A stretch of 64,000 nucleotides of DNA, taken from positions 62,001 through 126,000 of the forward strand of contig CABUPO010000002.1 of assembly GCA_902493385.1 (NCBI GenBank), in the 5' to 3' direction. This DNA comes from an uncultured Lachnospiraceae bacterium. GTDB taxonomy: Bacteria > Bacillota > Clostridia > Lachnospirales > Lachnospiraceae. This document shows, in pieces, positions 15,308-24,708 of the stretch; the stretch's first letter is position 1, and each line of letters opens with the position of its first letter. The notes beneath the pieces are model-generated. The model searched no databases and had not been told where the DNA came from. It saw nothing but the letters and a program-made list of their open reading frames with translations. The translations under genes were made by a program, and so were the position numbers.

Positions 15308-18300
15308 GTGAAAAAGTTATTGGGGTTTATATTGGCAGTTGCTATGATTGTATCCGTAATATCACCGGGTATAGGTTCAAATGCAGCCAGCCAAGGGGTT
15401 GTTAAGGCACAGGAAGCAGGGGGAGGCGGGAATTTCCGCCGTCCAATATCTCCGGAGCAGCCTATGTGGATGGTACATATTGATCCATGGTGTTCTCCGG
15501 ATCCTCAGAAGGTCATTGATATGGTTCCAAGTGACGTAAGGCCATATGTAGTATTTCTGATTACACTTTCTGTCAGCTTCAGCAATGGAAAATGGAATAT
15601 TGTACATGATGCTGAAGAGTGCACAAAGTCATGGTTAAAGACCTGTGCTGAAAACAGAGTGTGGTGTATGGTTCAGGTTGCGAGTGGAGGTATAGCGCGT
15701 TTCCCTGATTATAACGCCAATATTGATTATGAGAATACTATTTATGGAGAGCTGTACAGGGATTATCCGAACTTCATTGGATTCCATTATGCAGAGCAGT
15801 TCTGGGGATTTGATGCTGCCAATCCTGATGGTACTGCGCCGAGTGACGAAGCAAGGTACAGGCATCTTGCAAAGCTTTTGGAGCTTAGCAACAGATATGG
15901 CGGATATGTTTCAATGAGCTGGAATGGTAATCAGTGGTGCGCTAATATTAATCCGATAGCCATGTTAAAGAGGGTTCCTGAATGGAAACAGGCATGTGAA
16001 AAGTATTCGGAGAACTATATTATTGAAGAAAAGCATACGACAACAGGCTATCAGTATGATAGAGAGAGCCTTACCTTAGGCGCTTATCTTTCAGGCTACT
16101 GCGGACAGCTTGGAATACGTTATGATGATACAGGATGGACTGACGAAAACGGAAATAACGGCACTGATAGAAATTATACGCTTGGCTCGTCAATTGCGGC
16201 GCATTTGGAGCGTTTCCTGCTTAGCGGAGCGACTGTTATTGACGGACCTGAGCTTATATGGGTCGACTGTATTAACGGAGACAGGGATACGGTGTCGGCC
16301 GATGGCTACAGAGAAAATAACTGGAAATTTACCAATCAGTGCTGGAATGCATATATAGATGTATTTAGAAAAGTGCTGGACGGAACGATAAGGATTCCAA
16401 CAAGAAAGGAAGTTATCGATAATACGAAGCTTGTTCTTGTTCAGGATGTTACATGGGGTAATAATGACAACAAATATAGTACTCCGCAGACTCTTTTTGA
16501 CGGACTGTATAACATGGAGGACGGGAAAAATTATGCGGATAATACTACATATTATAAAAAAACCGGAAGATATCCTGCAATTCCTATAGTATATGAGCTG
16601 AGGGACGATTTGGCGAAATCTTTTAAGGTACAGGTAAAGACTTCGCAGTACTCAGGCAGATGGGGCAGCATATGGGCTAAAGTGAATGAATTTAATTCGT
16701 TATTCCCTCAGGAATATACGGGCGATATATATGCACGCAGGAATGAAAATATATGGGCAGTATATAATTCCTACAAGAATAACAAGTCGGTTTCGGGTTC
16801 TATACCATTCAAATATAATACATGCAGCAAGATGGATGTTACTCTGGGCAGCAGATACTCAGGAGGTATCATTACAGAGTACAGGGATTCGCTGAAGGTG
16901 TATCTTAATAATTATGATAATGAACTGGACACAGCTCTTAAGACAGATATCATTAAGATTTCAGGATGCAGCGCCAAACCTGATTTTACTTTCAAAGACA
17001 GAGGGCTTGATCATCAGCAGCAGGCCAGTCAGGTTTATGAAAGCTATAGTAATGGAGAATACACTCTTACTGTAAAGCATAATGGACCGCTTGATATTAA
17101 TATAAACAATTGTAAGGGTTCAGCTGCTGGCCGCCTTACAAATTATACGGCTGCACACGTTTATGCACCGGCTCAGCCGCCTGAGTATACAGGTACAAGA
17201 CAGTATGAGGCCGAAAATTTCGGATATAAGAATATTGCAAAAAATATACGAAACGGCGCGTCACAGGGTCTTAATCCTGAGGTGACCAGGTTTTGGGGAC
17301 AGGGTTATCTCGATTTTGGAAAGAATCAGGCAGCGGCAGTAAAGGAAACTATCAATGCGCGTATAAATGGAGAGCATACGTTAAAGGTAAGATATTTAAC
17401 GGCATGGGTTGACGTAATGGACAGCGTAGACCTTTACATAAATGGAGTAAAAACAACTACATTGTCGTTTAAGGCAACCGGAGGATATGATAAATGGAGT
17501 ACGGTTGAAACCAAAGTTTCGCTTAAGCAGGGAAGTAATACTGTTGAATTAAAAGCAGCCAGAGCGGCGGCAGGCGAGCTTTATCTGGACTGTATCCAGG
17601 TTGTTCCTCCGGCAGGAAGCGAAGCGGCAATAGGTAATATTATTACTAACGGTGATTTTGAAAATGGAACTGCCGGCTGGGAAGCAGGAGGCAAATCTCA
17701 GCTAGGACTTGCATGGGTAACGAAGGTAAGCGGAGTTACGGGACTTAGAGTTTATGGACGTGACTTAACAGCGTCAGGAGCGCAGCAGGATGTAACGGGC
17801 AAGATAAAGGCTGGAGCAACATACAGTATAAGCGGAAAAGTGCAGTACAGATATGATGAAAATGAAGCTGCAAGCGCAAATTATCCTGATGAAAAGCAGT
17901 TCCTTATGTCGATTGTATACGGAGACGGAACTATTAGAAATATAGCGTCTGCATATGCTAAAAAAGGAAGCTGGGCAGATTTTTCAGGAAGCTATACGGT
18001 GCCTTGGAATGCAGATTTAAGTTCTGTAAAAATATTTATCGAGACGCCTTGGACGCCTGCGCCGGACGTATCTAAGGATCTTATGACTTATTTTGTTGAT
18101 GAGATTGCGGTAACGGGAGAAATTGGTAATGGGGTAATACCAACGGCAAAGCCTACGGCAGCTCCAACGCTTCCGCCTACGCCGGTTCCTACGGCAGAAC
18201 CTACGCAGGCGCCGGTAAGGCCTACGGTTGTTCCTGCCGGAATGGAAATACTGTCAAACGGAGGCTTTGAAGACGGAACTGCCTGCTGGGAAGCAGGAGG

Positions 18301-20614
18301 CAAATCTCAGCTTGGACTTGCATGGGTAACGAAGGTAAGCGGAGTTACGGGACTTAGAGTTTATGGACGTGACTTAACAGCGTCAGGAGCGCAGCAGGAT
18401 GTAACGGGCAAGATAAAGGCTGGAGCAACATACAGTATAAGCGGAAAAGTGCAGTACAGATATGATGAAAATGAAGCTGCAAGCGCAAATTATCCTGATG
18501 AAAAGCAGTTCCTTATGTCGATTGTATACGGAGACGGAACTATTAGAAATATAGCGTCTGCATATGCTAAAAAAGGAAGCTGGGCAGACCTTTCAGGAAC
18601 CTATACGATACCATCAGATGCAAATCTCAGTTCTGTAAAGGTATTTATCGAGACGCCTTGGACGCCTGAGCCAGACGTATCTAAGGACCTTATGACTTAT
18701 TTTGCTGATGATGTTTCGATGAAGGAAGTAAAGGCTCAGCCTACGGCTACGCCAAAACCAACACAGGCGCCGACTCCACAGCCGACACAGGCGCCTACAG
18801 CCGTACCGACGCCAGAACCGGCAGAGGTTGTAAGAGGAGCTAATTTGATTGTTAATCCAGGCTTTGAAGATGGAACAGCTTCATGGGAGTCTATGAATGG
18901 AGCAAATCTGTCACTTGGATATTACACTGTAGCAAGCGGCTCTCTTGCAATGAAGGTTTCAGGACGTACGCAGACAAGTTCAGGCTGTTATCAGGATATA
19001 ACAGGAAAAGTATCAGCCGGAAAGACGTATAAAGTATCTGCAAAAGTTCAGTACAAGCAGGATGCAAGTGATGCGGGCAGTTCGCAGTATCCGGCTCAGA
19101 AGAAGTTCTTTATGACAATAAGATATGGCGACAATACTTATGCCAATATTGGCTCGGTAACAGCTGATAAAGGCGAGTGGAGTACTATAACAGGAACCTA
19201 TACAATTCCTGATGATGCTGATTTGTCTGATGTAAGAGTATTTTTTGAAACGCCTTGGACTGATAAGCCGGACGCAGGGAACGATTTGATGACATTCTTT
19301 GTAGACGACGTGGCAATGAAAGAAGATGTGCCTGTAATTCTTAACGGAGGCTTTGAAGATGGAACAGCTGAATGGGATTCTCATGCAGGCGCAGAGCTTT
19401 CATTAGGATGGGCTACCAAACGTACCGGAAATCATTCGCTTAAGGTAAGCGGCAGAAAGCAAACGCCTTCAGGTCCTATACAGGATATAACCGGAAAGGT
19501 TGAGGCAGATAAGAGCTATACAGTAAAAGCATATGTACATTATAACGAAGGAAATGATGCGTCTCATGTATTTAACATTTGTCTTGTTACAGGAGGCAAA
19601 ATAACTGTTATAGCTTCAGCAAACGCTTCAAAAGGACAGTGGAGCCTTATAAGCGGAACATATAAAATCCCGAAGGACGCAGACATGTCAAGCGTACAGA
19701 TATTTGTTGAAACTGCATATAACAGCAATCCTTCTGCAAACGACCTTATGACATTCTTTGTAGATGATATGGAGATGAACGAAGGCTCAGGAGGGGAAAA
19801 GAGCAGTAAGATATCATTTATTGACGACAACTATAACACTCCTTCTGATTTTGACCAGACCAAAAATGGAGTAACATATGGAACGGTAATAGATATCTCA
19901 TACTATTCATATATTGCAGGAATGAACAGAAACGCCAAGGTTATTCTTCCTCCGAATTATAACCCTGATAAGAAATATCCGGTTCTTTACCTTCTTCATG
20001 GGATAGGCGGGAGTGAGAATGAATGGCTCGACGGTAAACCAAATGAGATTATCAGCAATATGATTGCTGCAGGGACATGTAAAGAAATGATATTGGTTTT
20101 ACCAAACCAGTGCGTACGTAAAATTGATGAGGCAAATCCGGGACACCTTACTTTAGAGCAGTTCAAAATGTATGACAGGACGGCTGACGAGCTGAAAACA
20201 AGTCTTATTCCGTATATAGAAAAGAACTTCTCAGTAAAAACGGGACGTGAGAATCGTGCGGTAGCAGGATTGTCAATGGGAGGTCGAAACGCTATCTATA
20301 CCGGAGTGACAATGGTTGATGATTTTGCATATACAGGAGCATTTTGTCCGGCTGTAGGCGTGCTTCCATACTGGCGTGAATCAGGACTTCTTACAACGGA
20401 TACGCTTACAATACCGGCAAAATACCGTGACAATACGTTATTTTTGATTGTTGCCGGTGAGGGTGATACAACAGTAGGAGACAGCCCGCTTCAGTACAGC
20501 ACAACATTAAAAAATAATGGATTTAACCATATATATTACACTTGGCCAGGAGGTCATTGGTGGGGTCCCTGGAAGAATGGATTATATAATTTTGCAAGGA
20601 GAATTTTCCAGTAA
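15308..20614 (+). CDS. Giant secreted xylan enzyme: GH98-CBM35-CBM22x4-CE1 feruloyl esterase
   Basis: 1768 residues with a GTG start behind GAGAGGAGAA (the ATG at 15301 is out of frame). Signal peptide about 1-27. Residues about 42-610 are GH98 catalytic plus C-terminal domains (RRPISPEQPMWMVHIDPW, PNFIGFHYAEQFWG). GH98 contains endo-beta-galactosidases and endo-xylanases. Residues about 630-768 are a CBM35/CBM6-like module (YEAENF). Four CBM22-like modules follow (about 777-938, 978-1144, 1178-1339, 1342-1494), the first three separated by Thr/Pro-rich linkers. Residues about 1498-1768 are a CE1 esterase with nucleophile Ser1656 in GLSMGG and His1750 in GGHWW. CE1 removes ferulate from arabinoxylan, so a xylanase-plus-esterase role is the best reading of the GH98 part. 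No wall-anchor motif is visible. Control is probably by the divergent AraC regulator. Confidence 0.88.
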   Translation: MKKLLGFILAVAMIVSVISPGIGSNAASQGVVKAQEAGGGGNFRRPISPEQPMWMVHIDPWCSPDPQKVIDMVPSDVRPYVVFLITLSVSFSNGKWNIVHDAEECTKSWLKTCAENRVWCMVQVASGGIARFPDYNANIDYENTIYGELYRDYPNFIGFHYAEQFWGFDAANPDGTAPSDEARYRHLAKLLELSNRYGGYVSMSWNGNQWCANINPIAMLKRVPEWKQACEKYSENYIIEEKHTTTGYQYDRESLTLGAYLSGYCGQLGIRYDDTGWTDENGNNGTDRNYTLGSSIAAHLERFLLSGATVIDGPELIWVDCINGDRDTVSADGYRENNWKFTNQCWNAYIDVFRKVLDGTIRIPTRKEVIDNTKLVLVQDVTWGNNDNKYSTPQTLFDGLYNMEDGKNYADNTTYYKKTGRYPAIPIVYELRDDLAKSFKVQVKTSQYSGRWGSIWAKVNEFNSLFPQEYTGDIYARRNENIWAVYNSYKNNKSVSGSIPFKYNTCSKMDVTLGSRYSGGIITEYRDSLKVYLNNYDNELDTALKTDIIKISGCSAKPDFTFKDRGLDHQQQASQVYESYSNGEYTLTVKHNGPLDININNCKGSAAGRLTNYTAAHVYAPAQPPEYTGTRQYEAENFGYKNIAKNIRNGASQGLNPEVTRFWGQGYLDFGKNQAAAVKETINARINGEHTLKVRYLTAWVDVMDSVDLYINGVKTTTLSFKATGGYDKWSTVETKVSLKQGSNTVELKAARAAAGELYLDCIQVVPPAGSEAAIGNIITNGDFENGTAGWEAGGKSQLGLAWVTKVSGVTGLRVYGRDLTASGAQQDVTGKIKAGATYSISGKVQYRYDENEAASANYPDEKQFLMSIVYGDGTIRNIASAYAKKGSWADFSGSYTVPWNADLSSVKIFIETPWTPAPDVSKDLMTYFVDEIAVTGEIGNGVIPTAKPTAAPTLPPTPVPTAEPTQAPVRPTVVPAGMEILSNGGFEDGTACWEAGGKSQLGLAWVTKVSGVTGLRVYGRDLTASGAQQDVTGKIKAGATYSISGKVQYRYDENEAASANYPDEKQFLMSIVYGDGTIRNIASAYAKKGSWADLSGTYTIPSDANLSSVKVFIETPWTPEPDVSKDLMTYFADDVSMKEVKAQPTATPKPTQAPTPQPTQAPTAVPTPEPAEVVRGANLIVNPGFEDGTASWESMNGANLSLGYYTVASGSLAMKVSGRTQTSSGCYQDITGKVSAGKTYKVSAKVQYKQDASDAGSSQYPAQKKFFMTIRYGDNTYANIGSVTADKGEWSTITGTYTIPDDADLSDVRVFFETPWTDKPDAGNDLMTFFVDDVAMKEDVPVILNGGFEDGTAEWDSHAGAELSLGWATKRTGNHSLKVSGRKQTPSGPIQDITGKVEADKSYTVKAYVHYNEGNDASHVFNICLVTGGKITVIASANASKGQWSLISGTYKIPKDADMSSVQIFVETAYNSNPSANDLMTFFVDDMEMNEGSGGEKSSKISFIDDNYNTPSDFDQTKNGVTYGTVIDISYYSYIAGMNRNAKVILPPNYNPDKKYPVLYLLHGIGGSENEWLDGKPNEIISNMIAAGTCKEMILVLPNQCVRKIDEANPGHLTLEQFKMYDRTADELKTSLIPYIEKNFSVKTGRENRAVAGLSMGGRNAIYTGVTMVDDFAYTGAFCPAVGVLPYWRESGLLTTDTLTIPAKYRDNTLFLIVAGEGDTTVGDSPLQYSTTLKNNGFNHIYYTWPGGHWWGPWKNGLYNFARRIFQ
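17705..18588 (+). repeat. Near-identical tandem CBM22-coding repeats
   Basis: Bases 17705-17979 are identical to 18314-18588 (offset 609, 275 bp by eye); identity continues upstream with two mismatches. This is a recent internal duplication or gene conversion between CBM22 modules 1 and 2. Modules 3 and 4 are clearly diverged. Confidence 0.85.
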
Positions 20615-20673
20615 TATCTTTAATACGTTTTACCTGTAATCTATAGGTTAATTATTGGTTTTGTATTTTTATA

Positions 20674-20717
20674 AAACACTTTTCTAAAATTTGAATATTT
20701 TAGGAAAGTGTTTTTTT
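20674..20717 (+). terminator. Terminator after the GH98/CE1 gene
   Basis: AAACACTTT...CTAAAAT pairs with ATTTTAG-GAAAGTGTTT and runs into a T7 tract. Confidence 0.8.
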
Positions 20718-20820
20718 GTTTGGTCATAGTTAAGGAAAAATTGTTTAATAAAATTAATATACATATGGTTATTGTGTTATAATAAAAAAAATCTATTACG
20801 GAAGGTACAGGTAGCAAAAT

Positions 20821-21585
20821 ATGAGTTATTCAGACATTGTGAATTATTGGAAGTCATGCGACAGGTCAACAGCTGATAAGCTGAACATGATTCTTGACAA
20901 TTATAAAATATTATTTGCATATCACTCAAATTCAATAGAAGGGTGCGATTTGTCATATCACCAAACCAGAGAGATATTTGAAAATGGAAAAGTAATAAAC
21001 TATACCGGTGATACAAGAAATATTTTTGAAGCGGCAAACCAAAAGCAATCTTACTATTGGCTGTTAGAAAAGATAATAAGAAAAGACCCAGTTACACCGG
21101 AGTTTATAAAAGAGCTTCATGGCATACTTAATAATGGGTGCTATGATGAGAGAAGATGGAATATAGGCGAAAGACCGGGAACTTATAAAATACATGATTA
21201 CTGTGTTGGGGATAGTGTGGGGTCACCTCCTGAAGAAGTGGATGCTGACATAAAATCGCTTTGTGATGAAATAAATAATATAAATAATAATGAGGAAAAG
21301 ATTTTATTGGCAGCGACATATTTTCATTGTATGTTTGAATCAATCCATGCTTTTGCTGATGGAAACGGGAGAACCGGTAGAACACTTATGAATTATTATC
21401 TTATGATTAATGATATGCCTCCGTGTATTATTTTTGATGAAGACAAGCAGATGTATTATATGGGGCTTACAGTATTTGATAAAACAGGTGAAATTGAGGG
21501 ATTAAAAAAATTTATAATGGAGGAAACGGAAAAAACATGGTCAAGGAGAAATATACCAATAGTCACTGCTGATAAAAACAAGTAG
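20821..21585 (+). CDS. Fic/DOC-family protein with N-terminal inhibitory motif
   Basis: 254 residues. The Fic core is SIHAFADGNGRTGR with catalytic His176. The usual HPF is HAF here, but the phosphate-binding DGNGRTGR part is intact. An N-terminal SNSIEG (Ser36 to Gly41) fits the (S/T)xxxE(G/N) inhibitory helix of class II Fic proteins, with Glu40 as the predicted blocking residue. Fic enzymes usually transfer AMP from ATP to protein Ser/Thr/Tyr hydroxyls. No antitoxin gene is adjacent, which fits self-inhibition in cis. The target is unknown. It is a single gene with its own downstream hairpin terminator. There is no signal peptide, so it is cytoplasmic. Confidence 0.87.
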   Translation: MSYSDIVNYWKSCDRSTADKLNMILDNYKILFAYHSNSIEGCDLSYHQTREIFENGKVINYTGDTRNIFEAANQKQSYYWLLEKIIRKDPVTPEFIKELHGILNNGCYDERRWNIGERPGTYKIHDYCVGDSVGSPPEEVDADIKSLCDEINNINNNEEKILLAATYFHCMFESIHAFADGNGRTGRTLMNYYLMINDMPPCIIFDEDKQMYYMGLTVFDKTGEIEGLKKFIMEETEKTWSRRNIPIVTADKNK

Positions 21586-21591
21586 TTTTAT

Positions 21592-21622
21592 ACCTCTACA
21601 GCCTGCTGTCAGGGGTGTTTTT
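21592..21622 (+). terminator. Terminator after the fic gene
   Basis: ACCTCT-ACAG pairs with CTGT-C-AGGGGT and is followed by GTTTTT. Confidence 0.65.
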
Positions 21623-21627
21623 AATAT

Positions 21628-21656
21628 TTGATATTTTTGGCATTCTATGATAATAT
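21628..21656 (+). promoter_or_regulatory. Promoter of glnS
   Basis: TTGATA and TAATAT separated by 17 bp. There is no room or motif for a T-box between here and the ATG at 21702. Confidence 0.6.
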
Positions 21657-21701
21657 TAACTGATTATATTTACCAGAATACCGAAGGAGGGTACTTTCTT
21701 T

Positions 21702-23375
21702 ATGGAAGAGAAGGATGTTGTATCCCGCAATTTTATTGAACAGGAGATAGACAACGATATTAAAAACGGAGTTTATAAGGATATCGCAACACGGTTTCCG
21801 CCGGAGCCTAACGGATATCTTCATATAGGACATGCCAAGTCTATCCTTTTAAATTATGGAACCGCAGAAAAATATAACGGTAAGTTTAATTTACGTTTCG
21901 ATGATACTAATCCGGTAAAAGAGGATACTGAATTTGTAGAGGCAATCCGAAAGGATGTTGAGTGGATATGCGGAAATGTAAGTATAGATAATGTATATTT
22001 TGCATCTGATTATTTTGATGATATGTATGAAGCGGCTCTGAAGCTTATTAAGAAGGGCAGGGCATATGTAGATGATTTGTCGGCTGAACAGATAAGGGAG
22101 TACAGGGGAACGCTTACCGAACCCGGTAAGAACAGCCCGTACAGAGACAGAAGTATAGAAGAAAATTTAGATTTGTTCGTCAGAATGAAGAACGGTGAAT
22201 TTGAAGACGGCAGATGCGTTCTTCGTGCAAAGATAGATATGGCTTCTCCAAATATCAATATGAGAGACCCTGTAATATACAGAGTTGCACATGTTTCTCA
22301 TCATAATACAGGAGATAAGTGGTGCATATATCCAATGTACGATTTTGCACATCCTATTGAAGATGCGATAGAGGGCATATCACATTCTTTGTGTACGCTT
22401 GAGTTTGAAGACCACAGACCGTTATATGACTGGGTGGTAAGAGAGCTTGAGTATGAAGTTCCGCCAAGACAGATTGAGTTTGCAAAGATGTATGTTACCA
22501 ATGTAATTACAGGCAAGAGATATATTAAGAAGCTTGTAGAAGACGGTGTTGTGGACGGCTGGGATGATCCGAGGCTTGTTACTATTGCGGCGCTTAGAAG
22601 AAGAGGTTATACGCCTGAATCGATAAGAATGCTTATGAATATGGTCGGAGTATCTAAGGCTCAGAGCTCAATAGATTACGCTATGCTTGAATACTGCATA
22701 CGAGAGGACCTTAAGCTTACCAGGCCCAGAATGATGGCTGTACTTGACCCGATAAAGCTTGTAATTACTAATTATCCTGAAGGACAGATAGAATACCTTG
22801 ACGTGCCTAATAATCAGGAAAATCCTGAGATGGGTACAAGAAAAGTTCCATTTGGCCGTGAGCTTTATATAGAACGGGACGATTTTATGATTGAACCGCC
22901 TAAGAAGTATTACAGGCTGTTTCCGGGTAATGAGGTAAGGCTTATGAGCGCTTATTTTGTAAAATGTGAAGATTACGTGCTGGATGATGCAGGAAATGTT
23001 ATAGAAGTGCATTGTACCTATGACCCTGAGACAAAGAGCGGCTCAGGCTTTACGGGACGTAAGGTTAAGGGAACTATACACTGGGTTGCAAAAGATACGG
23101 CTGTTAATGCAGAAGTACGTTTATATGAGAATCTTGTGGATGAAGAGAAGGGAGTATATAACGAAGACGGAAGCATTAATCTGAATCCTGATTCGTTAAA
23201 AACGCTTGATAACTGCTATCTTGAGCCTGCGCTTGCAGATGCAGAATGCGGAGACAGATTCCAGTTCTTAAGACAGGGATATTTCTGTGTAGACAGTAAA
23301 GACCATACAGGCGACAGACCTGTATTTAACAGAATCGTTTCACAGAAAAGCTCTTACAGGCCGGTTATAAAGTAA
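21702..23375 (+). CDS. glnS: Glutaminyl-tRNA synthetase
   Basis: 557 residues, usual GlnRS length, with GGAGG upstream. Class I HIGH motif at YLHIGHAKS; FDDTNP, VIYRVAH, CIYPMYDFAHP and WDDPRLVTIAALRRRG are GlnRS hallmarks. The MSK-type second signature of E. coli GlnRS (VMSKRKL) is replaced by VITGKRYIKKL. That variant is in my memory shared by other Lachnospiraceae GlnRS, so it should not be read as inactivation. The C-terminal beta-barrel anticodon-binding region is present (YFVKCEDYVL onward). It charges tRNA-Gln directly. It is monocistronic and ends at a bidirectional terminator. Confidence 0.94.
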   Translation: MEEKDVVSRNFIEQEIDNDIKNGVYKDIATRFPPEPNGYLHIGHAKSILLNYGTAEKYNGKFNLRFDDTNPVKEDTEFVEAIRKDVEWICGNVSIDNVYFASDYFDDMYEAALKLIKKGRAYVDDLSAEQIREYRGTLTEPGKNSPYRDRSIEENLDLFVRMKNGEFEDGRCVLRAKIDMASPNINMRDPVIYRVAHVSHHNTGDKWCIYPMYDFAHPIEDAIEGISHSLCTLEFEDHRPLYDWVVRELEYEVPPRQIEFAKMYVTNVITGKRYIKKLVEDGVVDGWDDPRLVTIAALRRRGYTPESIRMLMNMVGVSKAQSSIDYAMLEYCIREDLKLTRPRMMAVLDPIKLVITNYPEGQIEYLDVPNNQENPEMGTRKVPFGRELYIERDDFMIEPPKKYYRLFPGNEVRLMSAYFVKCEDYVLDDAGNVIEVHCTYDPETKSGSGFTGRKVKGTIHWVAKDTAVNAEVRLYENLVDEEKGVYNEDGSINLNPDSLKTLDNCYLEPALADAECGDRFQFLRQGYFCVDSKDHTGDRPVFNRIVSQKSSYRPVIK

Positions 23376-23388
23376 TATAATTATATAT

Positions 23389-23432
23389 AAAAGGATATTC
23401 CAAAAGCTCTGCGGCTTAAGGAATATCCTTTT
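23389..23432. terminator. Bidirectional terminator between glnS and the DUF6062-like gene
   Basis: A perfect 13-bp stem (AAAAGGATATTCC with GGAATATCCTTTT), A-rich on the left and T-rich on the right. It overlaps the last codons of the minus-strand gene. Confidence 0.8.
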
Positions 23433-24141
23433 CAACATCTATACTGTTAGTTTTCTGTATTGTGCGTGGAAGTGCGTCTTTGGAATTTTTCCAGGGAGCG
23501 TCTGCATTTCTGTAATCAAATTTATCAGTAAACCATTCAAGGTCAGTCTGCATCTCTTTAAGGCTGTCCATATATACTCTGTTAAGGGTATTTATAAATT
23601 CTTCGTATTCGCGTCCTCCTATGTATTTTTCTGCGCTTTTATATAAAAGTACATAGTGCTCAGTACAGAAGCCTTTTGATTTGGCAAATAATGTACGGAA
23701 ATCGGAATCATTATGGAATAAATGAAATATAGTCGCTATATATCTGTCAAATGTACCTGCGATTCTGCTGCATATGAAGCATGATGAATTTATTTGCTCT
23801 AAAAAGCTGACTGGACTGCCGGGAGCTTTCTTTTTAAATAGTGAAGGAGCTTTTACATCATTTTTTATAAGCTTGTCCAGATTTTTTATTGTGTATTGAA
23901 GATGGGTGTTGAGTATAAGGCCCAGACCAAGCCTGTTCTGATGGCGGTAAAGCTTTGCCGCATGAGTAGAGCAGAACCCCTTTCGGTCTGTGACGGCTCG
24001 TATGTCGTCCTCCATGTAGCTTGGACCCATTGTAAATTCAACAGCATCCTTTTCTATGTCGCGGTACATAATGCAGACTGGACATTCACATTCTGCATTA
24101 AACGCATCATTTACCGGTATTGTGTATAACGCTTCTTTCAT
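23416..24141 (-). CDS. DUF6062-like double Cys/His protein, unknown function
   Basis: 241 residues. The ATG at 24141 is preferred over an upstream TTG because GGAGG precedes it. The protein is an internal duplication: each half has a CxxC followed about 30-50 residues later by GFCxxH (CPVC then GFCSTH; CFIC then GFCTEH), each GFCxxH followed by a short LY helix. This suggests two metal sites, probably zinc. It resembles the Lachnospiraceae family I know as DUF6062, which has no established role. There is no signal peptide. It is convergent with glnS and shares its terminator. The C-terminal 45 residues are polar and likely disordered. Confidence 0.7.
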   Translation of the reverse strand: MKEALYTIPVNDAFNAECECPVCIMYRDIEKDAVEFTMGPSYMEDDIRAVTDRKGFCSTHAAKLYRHQNRLGLGLILNTHLQYTIKNLDKLIKNDVKAPSLFKKKAPGSPVSFLEQINSSCFICSRIAGTFDRYIATIFHLFHNDSDFRTLFAKSKGFCTEHYVLLYKSAEKYIGGREYEEFINTLNRVYMDSLKEMQTDLEWFTDKFDYRNADAPWKNSKDALPRTIQKTNSIDVEKDIP

Positions 24142-24297
24142 ATCTGCCTCCAAAGTGTAGTATATATAATAAGTATATTCTATATTTTAATGACAATCAA
24201 TAATTTAATATAATGTAAAAATAAGAGAAAACAAGAGAAATCGAGAGAAATAATCAGTATAATATATAAAATATGGCAATATTCGTTATTATTTGAT

Positions 24298-24326
24298 TTG
24301 CAAATAATGGTATGAGTAGCTAATAT
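24298..24326 (+). promoter_or_regulatory. Promoter of groESL
   Basis: TTGCAA and TAATAT separated by 17 bp, directly upstream of the CIRCE element. Confidence 0.65.
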
Positions 24327-24338
24327 ATATCCTAACAG

Positions 24339-24365
24339 TTAGCACTCGACGTAAAAGAGTGCTAA
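24339..24365 (+). promoter_or_regulatory. CIRCE operator (HrcA binding site)
   Basis: TTAGCACTC-N9-GAGTGCTAA, a perfect match to the CIRCE consensus, between the promoter and groES. It predicts heat-shock repression by HrcA; hrcA is not in the window. Confidence 0.97.
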
Positions 24366-24395
24366 TAATAATAAATATATCAGGAGGAATGTGCA

Positions 24396-24683
24396 ATGAA
24401 GTTAGTACCTTTAGGAGACAAAGTCGTTTTAAAACAGTTAGAAGCAGAAGAGACAACCAAGTCCGGAATTGTACTGCCGGGCCAGGCACAGGAAAAGCCG
24501 CAGCAGGCAGAAGTAATAGCTGTAGGACCGGGCGGAACAGTTGATGGTAAAGAAGTAGTTATGCAGGTTAAGGTCGGAGATAAAGTTATATATTCAAAAT
24601 ATGCCGGAACAGATGTAAAGCTTGGCGATGATGAATATGTAGTTGTAAAGCAGAATGACATTGTAGCAATAGTTGAAGATTAA
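24396..24683 (+). CDS. groES: Co-chaperonin GroES
   Basis: 95 residues, the standard length, after CAGGAGGA. LVPLGDKVVLKQLEAEE begins the family signature, followed by the mobile loop region (TKSGIVLPGQAQEKPQ) and the GTDVKL and YVVVKQNDIVAI strands. It forms the heptameric lid of GroEL in the cytoplasm. It is the first gene of a two-gene CIRCE operon; groEL starts 25 bp later. Confidence 0.98.
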   Translation: MKLVPLGDKVVLKQLEAEETTKSGIVLPGQAQEKPQQAEVIAVGPGGTVDGKEVVMQVKVGDKVIYSKYAGTDVKLGDDEYVVVKQNDIVAIVED

Positions 24684-24708
24684 TTATTATAATCAGGAGG
24701 TAGTTATC

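Noticed and set aside
21586..21701. T-box leader for glnS
   Set aside because: Only about 45 bp lie between the promoter and the ATG, with no T-box sequence or specifier stem.
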